The translations under genes were made by a program, and so were the position numbers. From Croceibacterium selenioxidans (GTDB lineage Bacteria > Pseudomonadota > Alphaproteobacteria > Sphingomonadales > Sphingomonadaceae): a DNA stretch of 64,000 nucleotides. This document shows positions 1-7,619 of this stretch, in pieces. The notes under the pieces were generated by a model. The model was not told the DNA's origin. It made no database searches and was given only the letters and a program-made list of their open reading frames with translations. The first letter of the stretch is position 1. Each line of letters begins with the position of its first letter. Where the stretch lies: NCBI RefSeq assembly GCF_018599195.1, contig NZ_JAHFVK010000001.1:372001-436000 (forward strand), written 5' to 3'.

Positions 1-307
1 ACGTTCTTGCTCGCTCCCGGTCGGCTCGATCGGTGCGGACAGCAAGGTCACGACGATCGAGGCGCTGGAGAAGACCGAGATCGGCCGCGCGCTGCAACAG
101 GCCTGGCTCGAAGAAGACGTGATGCAGTGCGGGTATTGCCAGGCCGGCCAGCTGATGAACGCCAGCGCGCTTCTCGCCCGCAATCCGAAGCCCAGCGCCA
201 GCCAGATCGACTCCGCGATGGCCGGCAACATCTGCCGCTGCGCCTGCTACACCCGCATTCGCGATGCGATTGCCGTGGTCGCGGAAAAGGGGACGGCCAA
301 TGTCTGA
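1..307 (+). CDS. iorA: (2Fe-2S)-binding subunit of a molybdenum hydroxylase, isoquinoline 1-oxidoreductase alpha type (5' end missing)
   Basis: Only the C-terminal part lies in the window; the frame is open from base 2 to a TGA at 305-307. The visible residues carry the second iron-sulfur motif of xanthine-oxidase-type small subunits, C-G-Y-C followed about 34 residues later by C-R-C, which binds the [2Fe-2S] cluster nearest the molybdenum centre. The reading begins at R-S-C-S, normally just after the first plant-ferredoxin-like cluster motif, so about 50 residues are missing. The stop overlaps the start of the large subunit by 8 nt, as expected for a translationally coupled two-subunit enzyme. 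The natural substrate cannot be told from sequence; isoquinoline is only the family name. Confidence 0.88.
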   Translation, partial: RSCSLPVGSIGADSKVTTIEALEKTEIGRALQQAWLEEDVMQCGYCQAGQLMNASALLARNPKPSASQIDSAMAGNICRCACYTRIRDAIAVVAEKGTANV

Positions 308-2519
308 GCAAGCGACCCTTTCACGCCGCACGCTGCTGAAAGCCAGCGCCCTGGCGGGCGGTGGCCTGGTGCTGACCGCCTCGATCCCGATGGTCGCCCG
401 CGCGGCGACGGCGGCCGCGGGCGGACCCGCCGAGGCGACGCTCAACGCCTTCGTCTCGATCGCACCGGACAACACGATCACCATCGTGGGCAAGAATCCC
501 GAGATCGGCCAGGGTATCAAGACCATGCTGCCGATGCTGATCGCCGATGAGCTCGATGCCGACTGGAACCAGGTGCGCGTCACCCAGGCCGAAAGCGATG
601 CGGCCAGGTTCGGCCCGCAGCTCGCCGGGGGCAGCTTTGCGACGCCGATGAACTGGATGCCGATGCGCCAGGTCGGCGCCGCCACGCGCCAGATGATGCT
701 GGCCGCCGCCGCGCAGCGCTGGGGCGTCGATGCCAAGGGCCTCAAGACCGAACTCGGCAAGGTCATCGAGGTGTCGTCGGGCCGCTCCGCCACTTATGGC
801 GAACTCGCCAGCGACGCAGCCAAGCTGTCGCCGCCGGACCCTGCCACGGTCACGCTCAAGGACCCGAAGGCATTCCACATCATCGGCCGCGCCATCGGCG
901 GCGTCGATTCGCCGCGGGTTGTGAAGGGCGAGCCGATCTTCGGCGTCGATACCCAGCTTCCCGGCATGGTCTATGCCGCGTTCGAACGCTCGCATGTGTT
1001 CGGGGCCAAGCTCAAGTCGGCCAACCTCGATGCGGTGAAGGCCGAACCGGGCGTGATCGATGCCTTCGTGATCGAGGGCAACGGCAATGCCGAGCAGCTC
1101 GTCGACGGTGTCGCAATCCTGTCGAACAACTGGTGGCTCGCCAACAAGGCGCGCGAGAAGCTCACCATCGAGTGGGACAACGGCCCGTGGGGTGACCATT
1201 CGAGCCAGCGCTATGACGAAACCGCCCGCGCGGCGATGGCTTCGGGCAAGCCGCAGGAACCGATCGTCTCGCATGGCGATGTCGACGCGGCGTTCGCTTC
1301 GGCGGCCAAGGTGCTCGACCAGGAGTATTTCTATCCGTTCCTGGCCCACGTGCCGATGGAGCCGCAGAACTGCACCGCGCTGATGCACGATGACGGCGCG
1401 ATCGAGTTCTGGGCGCCGACGCAGAACCCGCAGGCTGGGCAGGGCTCGGTGGCGCAGATGCTCGGGATCACGCCGGACAAGGTCAGGCTGCATATCACCC
1501 GCATGGGTGGCGGTTTCGGCCGGCGGCTGACCAACGACTTCATGCATCAGGCCGCGGCCATCGCGCAGAAGGTGCCGGGCACTCCGGTCCAGCTTATCTG
1601 GAGCCGCGAGGACGACGTCCGCAGCGACTTCTATCGCCCCGCCGGTTGGCACCGCCTGCGTGCGGCCATCGACGCCGACGGCAAGCTCACCGGGTTCGAC
1701 GACCACTTCGTCACCTTCTCGCTGCCCGGCGCCGGGGCCTACAACCCGGCAGCGATGGCGCCGGACATCTTCCCGGCCAAGTATGTGCCGAACCTCCGCT
1801 ACGCGCAGACGCAGATGGAAACGCGGGTGCCGATGGGCGCGCTGCGCGCCCCGTCGTCGAACGCACTGGCCTATGTCATGCAGAGCTTCCTTGACGAGGT
1901 TGCGGTCGAGACCGGGAAGGACTTGCCGACCCTGCTGCTCGAGATGATCGACGGACGCGAGAAGGAACCCGACGAGCGCGGCTTCATGGGCGTGTCGCCG
2001 GGCTTCAACCCGGACCGCATGCGCGGCGTCATCACGAAGGCGATGGCGATGGCCAACTGGGGCAAGCCCGTGGCCGATGGCCATGCGCTCGGCTTCGGCT
2101 TCTACTTCAGCCACATGGGCTACTTCGCCGAAGTGGTCGAAGCGAGCCTGTCCGATCGCAAGCAAGTCCAGGTGCACAACGTCTGGGCCGCAGGCGACGT
2201 GGGCAGCCACATCATCAACCCGTTCGGCGCGCTCAACCAGGTCGAAGGTTCGATCATCGATGGCATCGGCCAGGCGATGGGCCTTGCGGTCCAGATCGAA
2301 AATGGCGGCGCCAAGCAGTCGAACTTCCACGACTACCAGTTACCGCGCATGCCGATCACGCCGAAGATCCACACAGAGTTCGTCATCACCGACAACGCGC
2401 CGACCGGCATGGGCGAACCCGCCCTGCCGCCGGTAATCCCGGCACTGACAAACGCGCTGTTCAAGCTGACCGGCAAGCGGGTGCGCAGCCTGCCGATCGA
2501 TACCAAGCTGTTTGCGTAA
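300..2519 (+). CDS. iorB: Molybdopterin-binding large subunit, isoquinoline 1-oxidoreductase beta type
   Basis: A 739-residue protein of the xanthine dehydrogenase/aldehyde oxidase molybdenum-binding family in the form found in IorB-like enzymes. The N-terminus has a Tat-type signal (S-R-R-T-L-L-K at residues 8-14, then a hydrophobic stretch), so the complex is probably exported folded to the periplasm together with the small subunit. The glycine-rich motif MGGGFGRR lies near residue 402, and the catalytic glutamate region GMGEP lies near residue 705. The ATG at 300 overlaps the iorA stop by 8 nt and precedes the Tat signal directly; an earlier in-frame start at 264 would put 12 extra residues in front of it. 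xdhC and a MocA-like gene downstream fit its maturation. Electrons probably pass to a membrane cytochrome not encoded here. Confidence 0.9.
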   Translation: MSEQATLSRRTLLKASALAGGGLVLTASIPMVARAATAAAGGPAEATLNAFVSIAPDNTITIVGKNPEIGQGIKTMLPMLIADELDADWNQVRVTQAESDAARFGPQLAGGSFATPMNWMPMRQVGAATRQMMLAAAAQRWGVDAKGLKTELGKVIEVSSGRSATYGELASDAAKLSPPDPATVTLKDPKAFHIIGRAIGGVDSPRVVKGEPIFGVDTQLPGMVYAAFERSHVFGAKLKSANLDAVKAEPGVIDAFVIEGNGNAEQLVDGVAILSNNWWLANKAREKLTIEWDNGPWGDHSSQRYDETARAAMASGKPQEPIVSHGDVDAAFASAAKVLDQEYFYPFLAHVPMEPQNCTALMHDDGAIEFWAPTQNPQAGQGSVAQMLGITPDKVRLHITRMGGGFGRRLTNDFMHQAAAIAQKVPGTPVQLIWSREDDVRSDFYRPAGWHRLRAAIDADGKLTGFDDHFVTFSLPGAGAYNPAAMAPDIFPAKYVPNLRYAQTQMETRVPMGALRAPSSNALAYVMQSFLDEVAVETGKDLPTLLLEMIDGREKEPDERGFMGVSPGFNPDRMRGVITKAMAMANWGKPVADGHALGFGFYFSHMGYFAEVVEASLSDRKQVQVHNVWAAGDVGSHIINPFGALNQVEGSIIDGIGQAMGLAVQIENGGAKQSNFHDYQLPRMPITPKIHTEFVITDNAPTGMGEPALPPVIPALTNALFKLTGKRVRSLPIDTKLFA

Positions 2520-2520
2520 C

Positions 2521-2554
2521 CAGTTCCTCCCCGAGCTTGTCTCGCGGAGGACTG
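2521..2554. terminator. Hairpin just after iorB
   Basis: Two nucleotides after the iorB stop an 11-bp stem (TCCTCCCCGAG pairing with CTCGCGGAGGA, one mismatch, loop CTTGT) is extended by CAG/CTG. No T-run follows, so it may be a repeat hairpin or a Rho-independent-like terminator. A close relative of this stem lies at 20366-20393. Confidence 0.45.
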
Positions 2555-2558
2555 GAAG

Positions 2559-2659
2559 CCCCCTCCCGCTTGCGGGAGGGGTAGGGGTGGGTGAGTGTAG
2601 GGTGAGGCGGCGCTTGGCCTGACAAGCCCACCCCCAGCCTTCCCGCAAGCGGGAGGGGA
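2559..2659. repeat. Palindromic element A (about 100 bp), between convergent genes
   Basis: The element has two small hairpins at its ends. The left one is a perfect 10-bp stem CCCCTCCCGC/GCGGGAGGGG with a TT loop at 2560-2581, and the right one contains CCCGC-AA-GCGGG. Their flanks GGGGTGGG and CCCACCCC pair with each other, so the whole unit is one long imperfect palindrome. Related copies are at 8496-8590, 11091-11220 and 17836-17940. Here it fills the gap between two convergent genes. Confidence 0.9.
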
Positions 2660-2665
2660 GCTAAC

Positions 2666-3640
2666 TCACTTCTCCCAACCGGTCGGCGACATGTAGGGCG
2701 TGACGATCCCTATCGCCTCGATCTCGTGCATCTGGCCGCCCCAGATCTTGTAGATGTGGATCGCCGGCATATCGAAGCCTGCCCCGGTCGAGGCCCGGAT
2801 GACCCGGTACTCGGTGCCCGGCACGCCGAGCAGGCGATAGCGCTCTTCCTTCATGTCGTGGTGGAAGTGACTCATGCCCCAGACCAGGCCGGTCTCCGTA
2901 TCGGCGATATCGACCCGGCGGTTTTCGATGGTGTCGATGTACTCCCACATGTTGGTGTCCATCTGCGCCTCGCAACCAAGCCCACCGAGGTAGGCGAAGG
3001 CCGGGTCGGTCTGGCCGTTGCCGCCGGGTGTGTTGCGGACCATCGGGTTGCGTGCGGTCTGGAAGCCGTTCTCGCGCCGCTCGCAGTCGTCGGAGAAGGG
3101 CGTCAGGCTGCCGTTGTTGTTGTCGAGCGAGTCGTAATAGCTCTTGCCGATGTGGATCAGCCGCCCGCGCGAATCCGCGTATTCCTCGGACACGGGGCGC
3201 ATGATCGCCGGACGTGGCGTGCGCAAGTTGGCAAGCTGCCCCTCGCTGAGGTTGCCCGCGACCATGTGTTCGGCCTCGACGATCTTGCCGCCCTCGCGCT
3301 TGAGCCGGATGCCGACAAGCGCCGGCTTGCCCTCGACTTCCATCATCGCCAGTAGGCCCACCTGCTGCGAGACCGGGTCAGCCACGTGGATCTGAAATTC
3401 GGTCGGCCCACCGGTCGCCGTGCGCCACAGGCCTTCGCCGCTGCCGATCTTCTTGATGTTCTCGACCGTCACGACGTTGCTGGCGAGCGGGGCCCTCGAC
3501 GGGTCGTGCGCCACGAGAGCGGCGGCATAGTTATCAGCCATGGCGATGAGGCAGGCCCGGTCGCAATCCTGCGCCTGGGCGGTGGCAGGCAAGGCCAGAG
3601 CCATGGCCGCGGCGCCTGCAAGCAGCTTGAGTTTCATCAT
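2666..3640 (-). CDS. Secreted DUF8021-like protein
   Basis: A 324-residue protein with a clear Sec signal peptide (MMKLKLLAGAAAMALALPATAQA, cut after A-Q-A). The mature part starts with a cysteine pair (D-C-D-R-A-C) and has an NTF2-like first half (D-N-Y-A-A-A-L-V-A-H-D-P, a pattern typical of SnoaL-type folds), then a second half with further cysteines and an IHIYKIWGGQ-like strand near the C-terminus. It resembles the protein at 33245-34255 and more loosely that at 32303-33205, which look like the fungal/bacterial DUF8021 family. No enzymatic residues can be assigned. It is divergent from the tannase-family gene, with about 170 bp between them. I cannot give a function beyond a secreted, disulfide-bonded NTF2-like protein. 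Confidence 0.8.
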   Translation of the reverse strand: MMKLKLLAGAAAMALALPATAQAQDCDRACLIAMADNYAAALVAHDPSRAPLASNVVTVENIKKIGSGEGLWRTATGGPTEFQIHVADPVSQQVGLLAMMEVEGKPALVGIRLKREGGKIVEAEHMVAGNLSEGQLANLRTPRPAIMRPVSEEYADSRGRLIHIGKSYYDSLDNNNGSLTPFSDDCERRENGFQTARNPMVRNTPGGNGQTDPAFAYLGGLGCEAQMDTNMWEYIDTIENRRVDIADTETGLVWGMSHFHHDMKEERYRLLGVPGTEYRVIRASTGAGFDMPAIHIYKIWGGQMHEIEAIGIVTPYMSPTGWEK

Positions 3641-3812
3641 CTCGGAAATCCCCTCTCTCCCTGTCTCCGGTCACCGCCGGCTTCGGGACAGACTTTGCGG
3701 CCAGATGGCGAGCGGAGCAAGCCCACGGACATTTTGCGACAAACGCGCTTCTGGCCTTCGCGGCAAACCCGACTATTACGATCCCCAAAACCGAATGAGG
3801 GGAGGATCGGCT

Positions 3813-5414
3813 ATGCGGAGAACGCTTTTGGGCACGGGACTGTTGCGGGGATTGCTGAGCGGAGGCGCCGTAGCTGCGCTGACGGCCGCAGCACCCGCCG
3901 CGGCGGCGGATTGTGGTGACCTGGCCAAGATGGCGCTCGACGGGGGCAAGGTCACTTCGGCCGAGCTGGTCGCACCGGGCGCATTCCAGCAGCCAGGCCT
4001 GCCGGGCAACCTGCCGCCAGGCGTGGCCAATGCCGCCTATCGCGACCTGCCGCAGTTCTGCCGCGTACAGGCGACGCTCACTCCGACCAGCGATTCCGAC
4101 ATCAAGGTCGAAGTCTGGCTGCCGGCAAAGGGTTGGAACGGCAAGTTCGTCGGCATCGGCAACGGCATCTGGGCCGGGCAACTCAGCTATTCGCAGCTCG
4201 CCGACCCGCTCAAGCGCGGCTATGCCGTGGCGACGACCGACACCGGGCACACCGGCAGCGGCATGACCGCCGATTGGGCTATCGGTCATCCCGAAAAGCT
4301 GGTCGATTTCGGTCATCGCGCGGTGCACCAGATGGTGGTCACGGCCAAGAAGTCGATCGCCACCTTCTATGGCAGCGGACCGAAGCTCTCGTACTGGAAC
4401 TCGTGCTCGACCGGCGGACGCCAGGGCCTGATGGCGGCTCACCGCTATCCGGACGATTTCGACGCGATCAGCGCGATGGCTCCGGCCAATCCCATGACCG
4501 ACCTCATGACCCAGTCGATGTGGGCGGGCTGGCAGCCCAATCGGGATCCTGGCGCAAAGGTATCGGTTCCCAAGATGGCCGCCGTGCATCGCGCCGCCGT
4601 TGCGCAGTGCGACAAGCTCGATGGGCTCGAAGATGGCGTGATCGGACGGCCCGATGCCTGCAAGTTCGATCCCGCCACGATCCAGTGCACCGGTGCCGAC
4701 AACGACCAGTGCCTGACCGCGCCGCAAGTGGAGACCATGCGCGCGATCTACCACGGCCCTCCGGGATTGCCGGGCTGGCCCGCTGGCAGCGAGATGCAGC
4801 TCGGTGCTTTGACGCAGGGGCCGCAACCGTTCCCGGTGGCGTTGACCTACTTCTCGATGCTGGTGTTCGGCGACCAGCAGGGATGGGACTGGAAGACCTT
4901 CGACTATCAGCGGGACATGCAGCGATCGCGCGAATACGGGGCGGATATTCTCAACGTTCCGGCGGACGGGTTGAAGGCCTTTTTCGCGCGCGGCGGCAAG
5001 CTGCTGATGAGCCACGGCTGGAGCGACGGGCTGATTCCGGCGACCAACTCGCTCGGTTTCTACGACCGGCTCCGCCCCACACTCACCTCAGAGCAGGCGA
5101 GCAACCAGTTCCGCTTGTTCATGGCGCCGGGCATGGATCACTGCTCGGGCGGCGAGGGGCCGAGCGACTTCGACACCCTCGGCGTGATTGACGAGTGGGC
5201 GACGTCGGGCAAGGCGCCGAACCAGATCATCGCGACGCGCCCGACAGCGGCTGGCGGCCCTCCGGGCGCTCCTGCCGGCCCGCCGCGCGAGCCGATGACC
5301 CGGCCGCTCTGCGCCTGGCCCGCCTTCGCCCAGTACAAGGGGCAGGGCGACCCGAACGATCCGGCGAGCTTCCAGTGCACGGTCACTATCGCCGCCGGTT
5401 CCACGCAAAGCTGA
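3813..5414 (+). CDS. Tannase/feruloyl esterase family alpha/beta hydrolase, secreted
   Basis: 533 residues with an N-terminal signal peptide ending near A-P-A-A-A-A. It belongs to the tannase/feruloyl esterase family, which hydrolyses ester bonds of hydroxycinnamates or galloyl groups. The family hallmark is visible: the nucleophile elbow C-S-T-G-G around Ser199, and the His443-Cys444 pair in M-D-H-C-S-G-G, whose cysteine is expected to bond with Cys198 (the CS-D-HC arrangement). The start at 3813 is chosen because GGGGAGG lies about 8 nt upstream and the signal peptide begins there. Its stop overlaps the xdhC start by one base (TGATG). An esterase releasing ferulate would fit with ferBA in the same window, but the substrate is not proven. 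Confidence 0.85.
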   Translation: MRRTLLGTGLLRGLLSGGAVAALTAAAPAAAADCGDLAKMALDGGKVTSAELVAPGAFQQPGLPGNLPPGVANAAYRDLPQFCRVQATLTPTSDSDIKVEVWLPAKGWNGKFVGIGNGIWAGQLSYSQLADPLKRGYAVATTDTGHTGSGMTADWAIGHPEKLVDFGHRAVHQMVVTAKKSIATFYGSGPKLSYWNSCSTGGRQGLMAAHRYPDDFDAISAMAPANPMTDLMTQSMWAGWQPNRDPGAKVSVPKMAAVHRAAVAQCDKLDGLEDGVIGRPDACKFDPATIQCTGADNDQCLTAPQVETMRAIYHGPPGLPGWPAGSEMQLGALTQGPQPFPVALTYFSMLVFGDQQGWDWKTFDYQRDMQRSREYGADILNVPADGLKAFFARGGKLLMSHGWSDGLIPATNSLGFYDRLRPTLTSEQASNQFRLFMAPGMDHCSGGEGPSDFDTLGVIDEWATSGKAPNQIIATRPTAAGGPPGAPAGPPREPMTRPLCAWPAFAQYKGQGDPNDPASFQCTVTIAAGSTQS

Positions 5415-6268
5415 TGCTCGCGCGCGCGGATCGTACACCCGCCTGGGCTGACGACCGCGCGGCCTTGCGTGCCGCTTGCGAGCCGGGGGTCGGGCTGTGC
5501 ACGATCGTCGGTATCGAGGGCAGCTTCTCGCGTCGACTGGGCGCGCAACTGGCGGTGCATCCCGACGGCAGGATCACCGGCAGCCTCGCCGATGGCTGCC
5601 TCGAACGGCAGTTATCGAGCGAGGTTGCCCAAGCGAGCGGACCGGTGGTCAAGCGGTTTGGGAGCGGGTCGGAACTGATCGACTTCCGCTTGCCGTGCGG
5701 AAGCGGGCTCGACGTGCTGATCGATCCGGAGCCCGATCGCGAGGCTTGCAGGGCGGCGATCGCGCTGTTGGACGATCGGCAATCGGCCTCGCTCGAATTG
5801 CCGGTCATGACGAGTGACTTGCACACCCGGCGCTATATTCCGGCGCTGCGCTTGCAGTTGTTCGGAGAGGGGCCGGAATTGGAGGCGCTGGTGTCTCTGG
5901 CGGACGCGGCGGGCATCGAGGTGTCGGCCCACGGCAAGGACGCCCTGTCGCTCGGACGGCGCCCGGCGGGCCTGTCAGCCGACGCCTGGACGGCCGCGGT
6001 CCTGCTGTTTCACGACCATGAGTGGGAGCAGGCGATCCTCGAATGGGCCCTCGGTACGCCCGCGTTCTACATTGGCGCCCAGGGCGGTTTCGAGGCTCGC
6101 CGGACGCGTCTGGAGCGGCTGGCCACGACCGGGGTGCCGGCCGAGCAGCGCGGCCGTATCCGCAGCCCGGTGGGCGTGATTACACACAGCCGCGAACCAG
6201 GAGTGCTGGCCCTATCCGTGCTTGCTGGGGTCGTCGGTGAATACGAGGCACTTCACCCGCATGGCTAG
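5414..6268 (+). CDS. xdhC: XdhC family molybdenum cofactor insertion chaperone
   Basis: 284 residues. XdhC-family proteins bind molybdenum cofactor, promote its sulfuration, and insert it into xanthine-dehydrogenase-type enzymes. The N-terminal XdhC/CoxI domain has the motif G-S-F-S-R-R-L-G near residues 36-43 and G-S-L-A-D-G-C-L-E near 57-65. The C-terminal half is a Rossmann-like domain (G-E-G-P-E-L-E-A-L). The ATG is embedded in the tannase stop (TGATG), and its own stop overlaps the next gene by 8 nt, so the three are translated together. The likely client is IorAB, encoded about 3 kb upstream. Confidence 0.85.
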   Translation: MLARADRTPAWADDRAALRAACEPGVGLCTIVGIEGSFSRRLGAQLAVHPDGRITGSLADGCLERQLSSEVAQASGPVVKRFGSGSELIDFRLPCGSGLDVLIDPEPDREACRAAIALLDDRQSASLELPVMTSDLHTRRYIPALRLQLFGEGPELEALVSLADAAGIEVSAHGKDALSLGRRPAGLSADAWTAAVLLFHDHEWEQAILEWALGTPAFYIGAQGGFEARRTRLERLATTGVPAEQRGRIRSPVGVITHSREPGVLALSVLAGVVGEYEALHPHG

Positions 6269-6830
6269 GCCGCTGGTCGCGGTGCTGGCGGCAGGTCGCG
6301 GCAGGCGGTTCGGCGGCGGCAAGCTTGAGACCGATTGCGCCGGGAAGCCGCTGGGCCGATGGGTGATCGAAGCGGTGGAGCAGGCCGGGCTCGAGCCGGG
6401 CCTGATCGTCACCGGGCCGGAAGGCGTTAGCTTTGCCGCGGGTTGGCGGGCGCTGGTCAATCGCGAGCCGGAAGCCGGGCTCGGTTCCTCGCTGGCGCTG
6501 GCCGCGCGCGCCGCGTTCGAGGCTGGGGACGAGGCGTTGCTCGTCCTGCTGGCCGACATGCCGTTGATTGACCCGGATTTTCTGCGCGGCCTGGCCTCGG
6601 CCCCGGCGCCCGCTGCCACTAGGCAGGATGACGGGCGGCCCGGCGTCCCTGCATTGCTCGACCGGACGTTGATCGCGCAAGCCATGGCACTCTCAGGAGA
6701 CCGCGGTGCGGGACCGCTGCTCACCGGTGCTTCTCTGTGGGAGGCGCCTCCCGGAGCCTTACTCGACGTGGATACGGTGGAGGGTCTGGCAAAGGTCGCG
6801 CGGGTCCTTCGACCTAGGCCCGCACCGTGA
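6261..6830 (+). CDS. Molybdenum cofactor cytidylyltransferase-like NTP transferase (MocA type)
   Basis: 189 residues with a MobA-like nucleotidyltransferase fold. The signature L-A-A-G-R-G-R-R-F-G-G-G-K is at residues 9-21 and the metal-binding L-A-D-M-P near residue 95. Proteins of this type transfer CMP (or GMP) to molybdopterin; a partner next to xdhC suggests the MCD form used by xanthine-oxidase-family enzymes. G-R-P-G-V-P-A-L-L matches the family's substrate loop. ATG 6261 overlaps the xdhC stop by 8 nt. The end overlaps the convergent NTF2-like gene by 17 nt. Confidence 0.82.
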   Translation: MARPLVAVLAAGRGRRFGGGKLETDCAGKPLGRWVIEAVEQAGLEPGLIVTGPEGVSFAAGWRALVNREPEAGLGSSLALAARAAFEAGDEALLVLLADMPLIDPDFLRGLASAPAPAATRQDDGRPGVPALLDRTLIAQAMALSGDRGAGPLLTGASLWEAPPGALLDVDTVEGLAKVARVLRPRPAP

Positions 6831-7617
6831 CAGGCTCCCCCGCGCGCTGGACCGCGATCCGCTCGATCAGGCCATCGCGCAAGGTGTAGGTCACGATCAC
6901 CCGCACCTCGATGTAGTCGCCCTTGCTAAGCGGCCCCACGACGAAGTCCGGCGCATCGGCAATGGCGGTGAAGCGGCTGGTGGTGTCGCTGACGATCTCC
7001 TGCTCGGTGGCCGTGATCGAGTGCACCGTCAGGCTCTCGCGCACGCGCTGGAACATCGCGGTGTAGAAAGCGGCGATCGCCTGCTTGCCCTTCATTGGCG
7101 GCACCGAGCCCAGCAGCAACTCGACATCAGCGGTGTAGAACCGCGTGTACCTCTCGGGATCGCCGTTCGAGAAGGCGGAGGTATAAGCCCCGTAGGCGGC
7201 CATCTGGCTGGGGTGTGGGCCGAGAAGGGGCAGGGTGGTCACTCCTTTGCCGGGCGGCCAGGTCATGGACTTGAGCGCCGCAACCTTGCCGTCGCGCAGA
7301 GTGTAGTGGACGAGGAACTTCACCGTCACCGTGTCGCCCGGATGCAGGTGGCCGAATGGGAAGTCCGGCCGCTCCTTGCTCGCGTGAAAATCCATGTCGA
7401 CTTCGGCGAATAGATGGTCGCCCTGCAGCACCCAGCTTTGCGGCCGCATCACCTCGCGCACGCCGTCGTGTGCCCAGCGGAGAAAGGCGAGCAATCCGTC
7501 CTTGCCCGAGCGATCGCCCGACCCGGCGGAGAACTTCACGTCGTCACAGAAGAACCGCTCGACCAGCAACTCGTCGTCGCCAGTGTTGAAGACCCGTTCG
7601 TACTCGGCGTAGTCCAT
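6814..7617 (-). CDS. Double NTF2/SnoaL-like protein, last gene of the long operon
   Basis: 267 residues made of two NTF2-like halves (about 1-125 and 130-267), each beginning with an alpha-helical Y-x-x-x-F/Y-x-x-G-D-x-E/D pattern and ending in a beta strand such as V-T-Y-T-L-R-D-G. There is no signal peptide, so it is cytoplasmic. SnoaL-like domains act as isomerases, hydratases or binding modules on small polyketides, steroids and aromatics; no catalytic pair can be assigned. ATG 7617 is preferred over GTG 7623 because CTGGAG sits 5 nt upstream. It starts 2 nt after the stop of the biotin carboxylase gene, so it is co-transcribed with the carboxylation genes and may handle their substrate. 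Confidence 0.78.
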   Translation of the reverse strand: MDYAEYERVFNTGDDELLVERFFCDDVKFSAGSGDRSGKDGLLAFLRWAHDGVREVMRPQSWVLQGDHLFAEVDMDFHASKERPDFPFGHLHPGDTVTVKFLVHYTLRDGKVAALKSMTWPPGKGVTTLPLLGPHPSQMAAYGAYTSAFSNGDPERYTRFYTADVELLLGSVPPMKGKQAIAAFYTAMFQRVRESLTVHSITATEQEIVSDTTSRFTAIADAPDFVVGPLSKGDYIEVRVIVTYTLRDGLIERIAVQRAGEPVTVRA

Positions 7618-7619
7618 CG

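Noticed and set aside
321-2330. 669-residue open frame on the minus strand across iorB
   Set aside because: It mirrors the codon structure of iorB, is rich in histidine, arginine and aspartate as antisense frames of high-GC genes are, and has no family motif.
2559-2659. Palindromic elements considered as CRISPR repeats or insertion sequences
   Set aside because: They are dispersed, not arrayed with regular spacers, no cas genes or transposase are present, and each is a self-complementary unit of about 100 bp.
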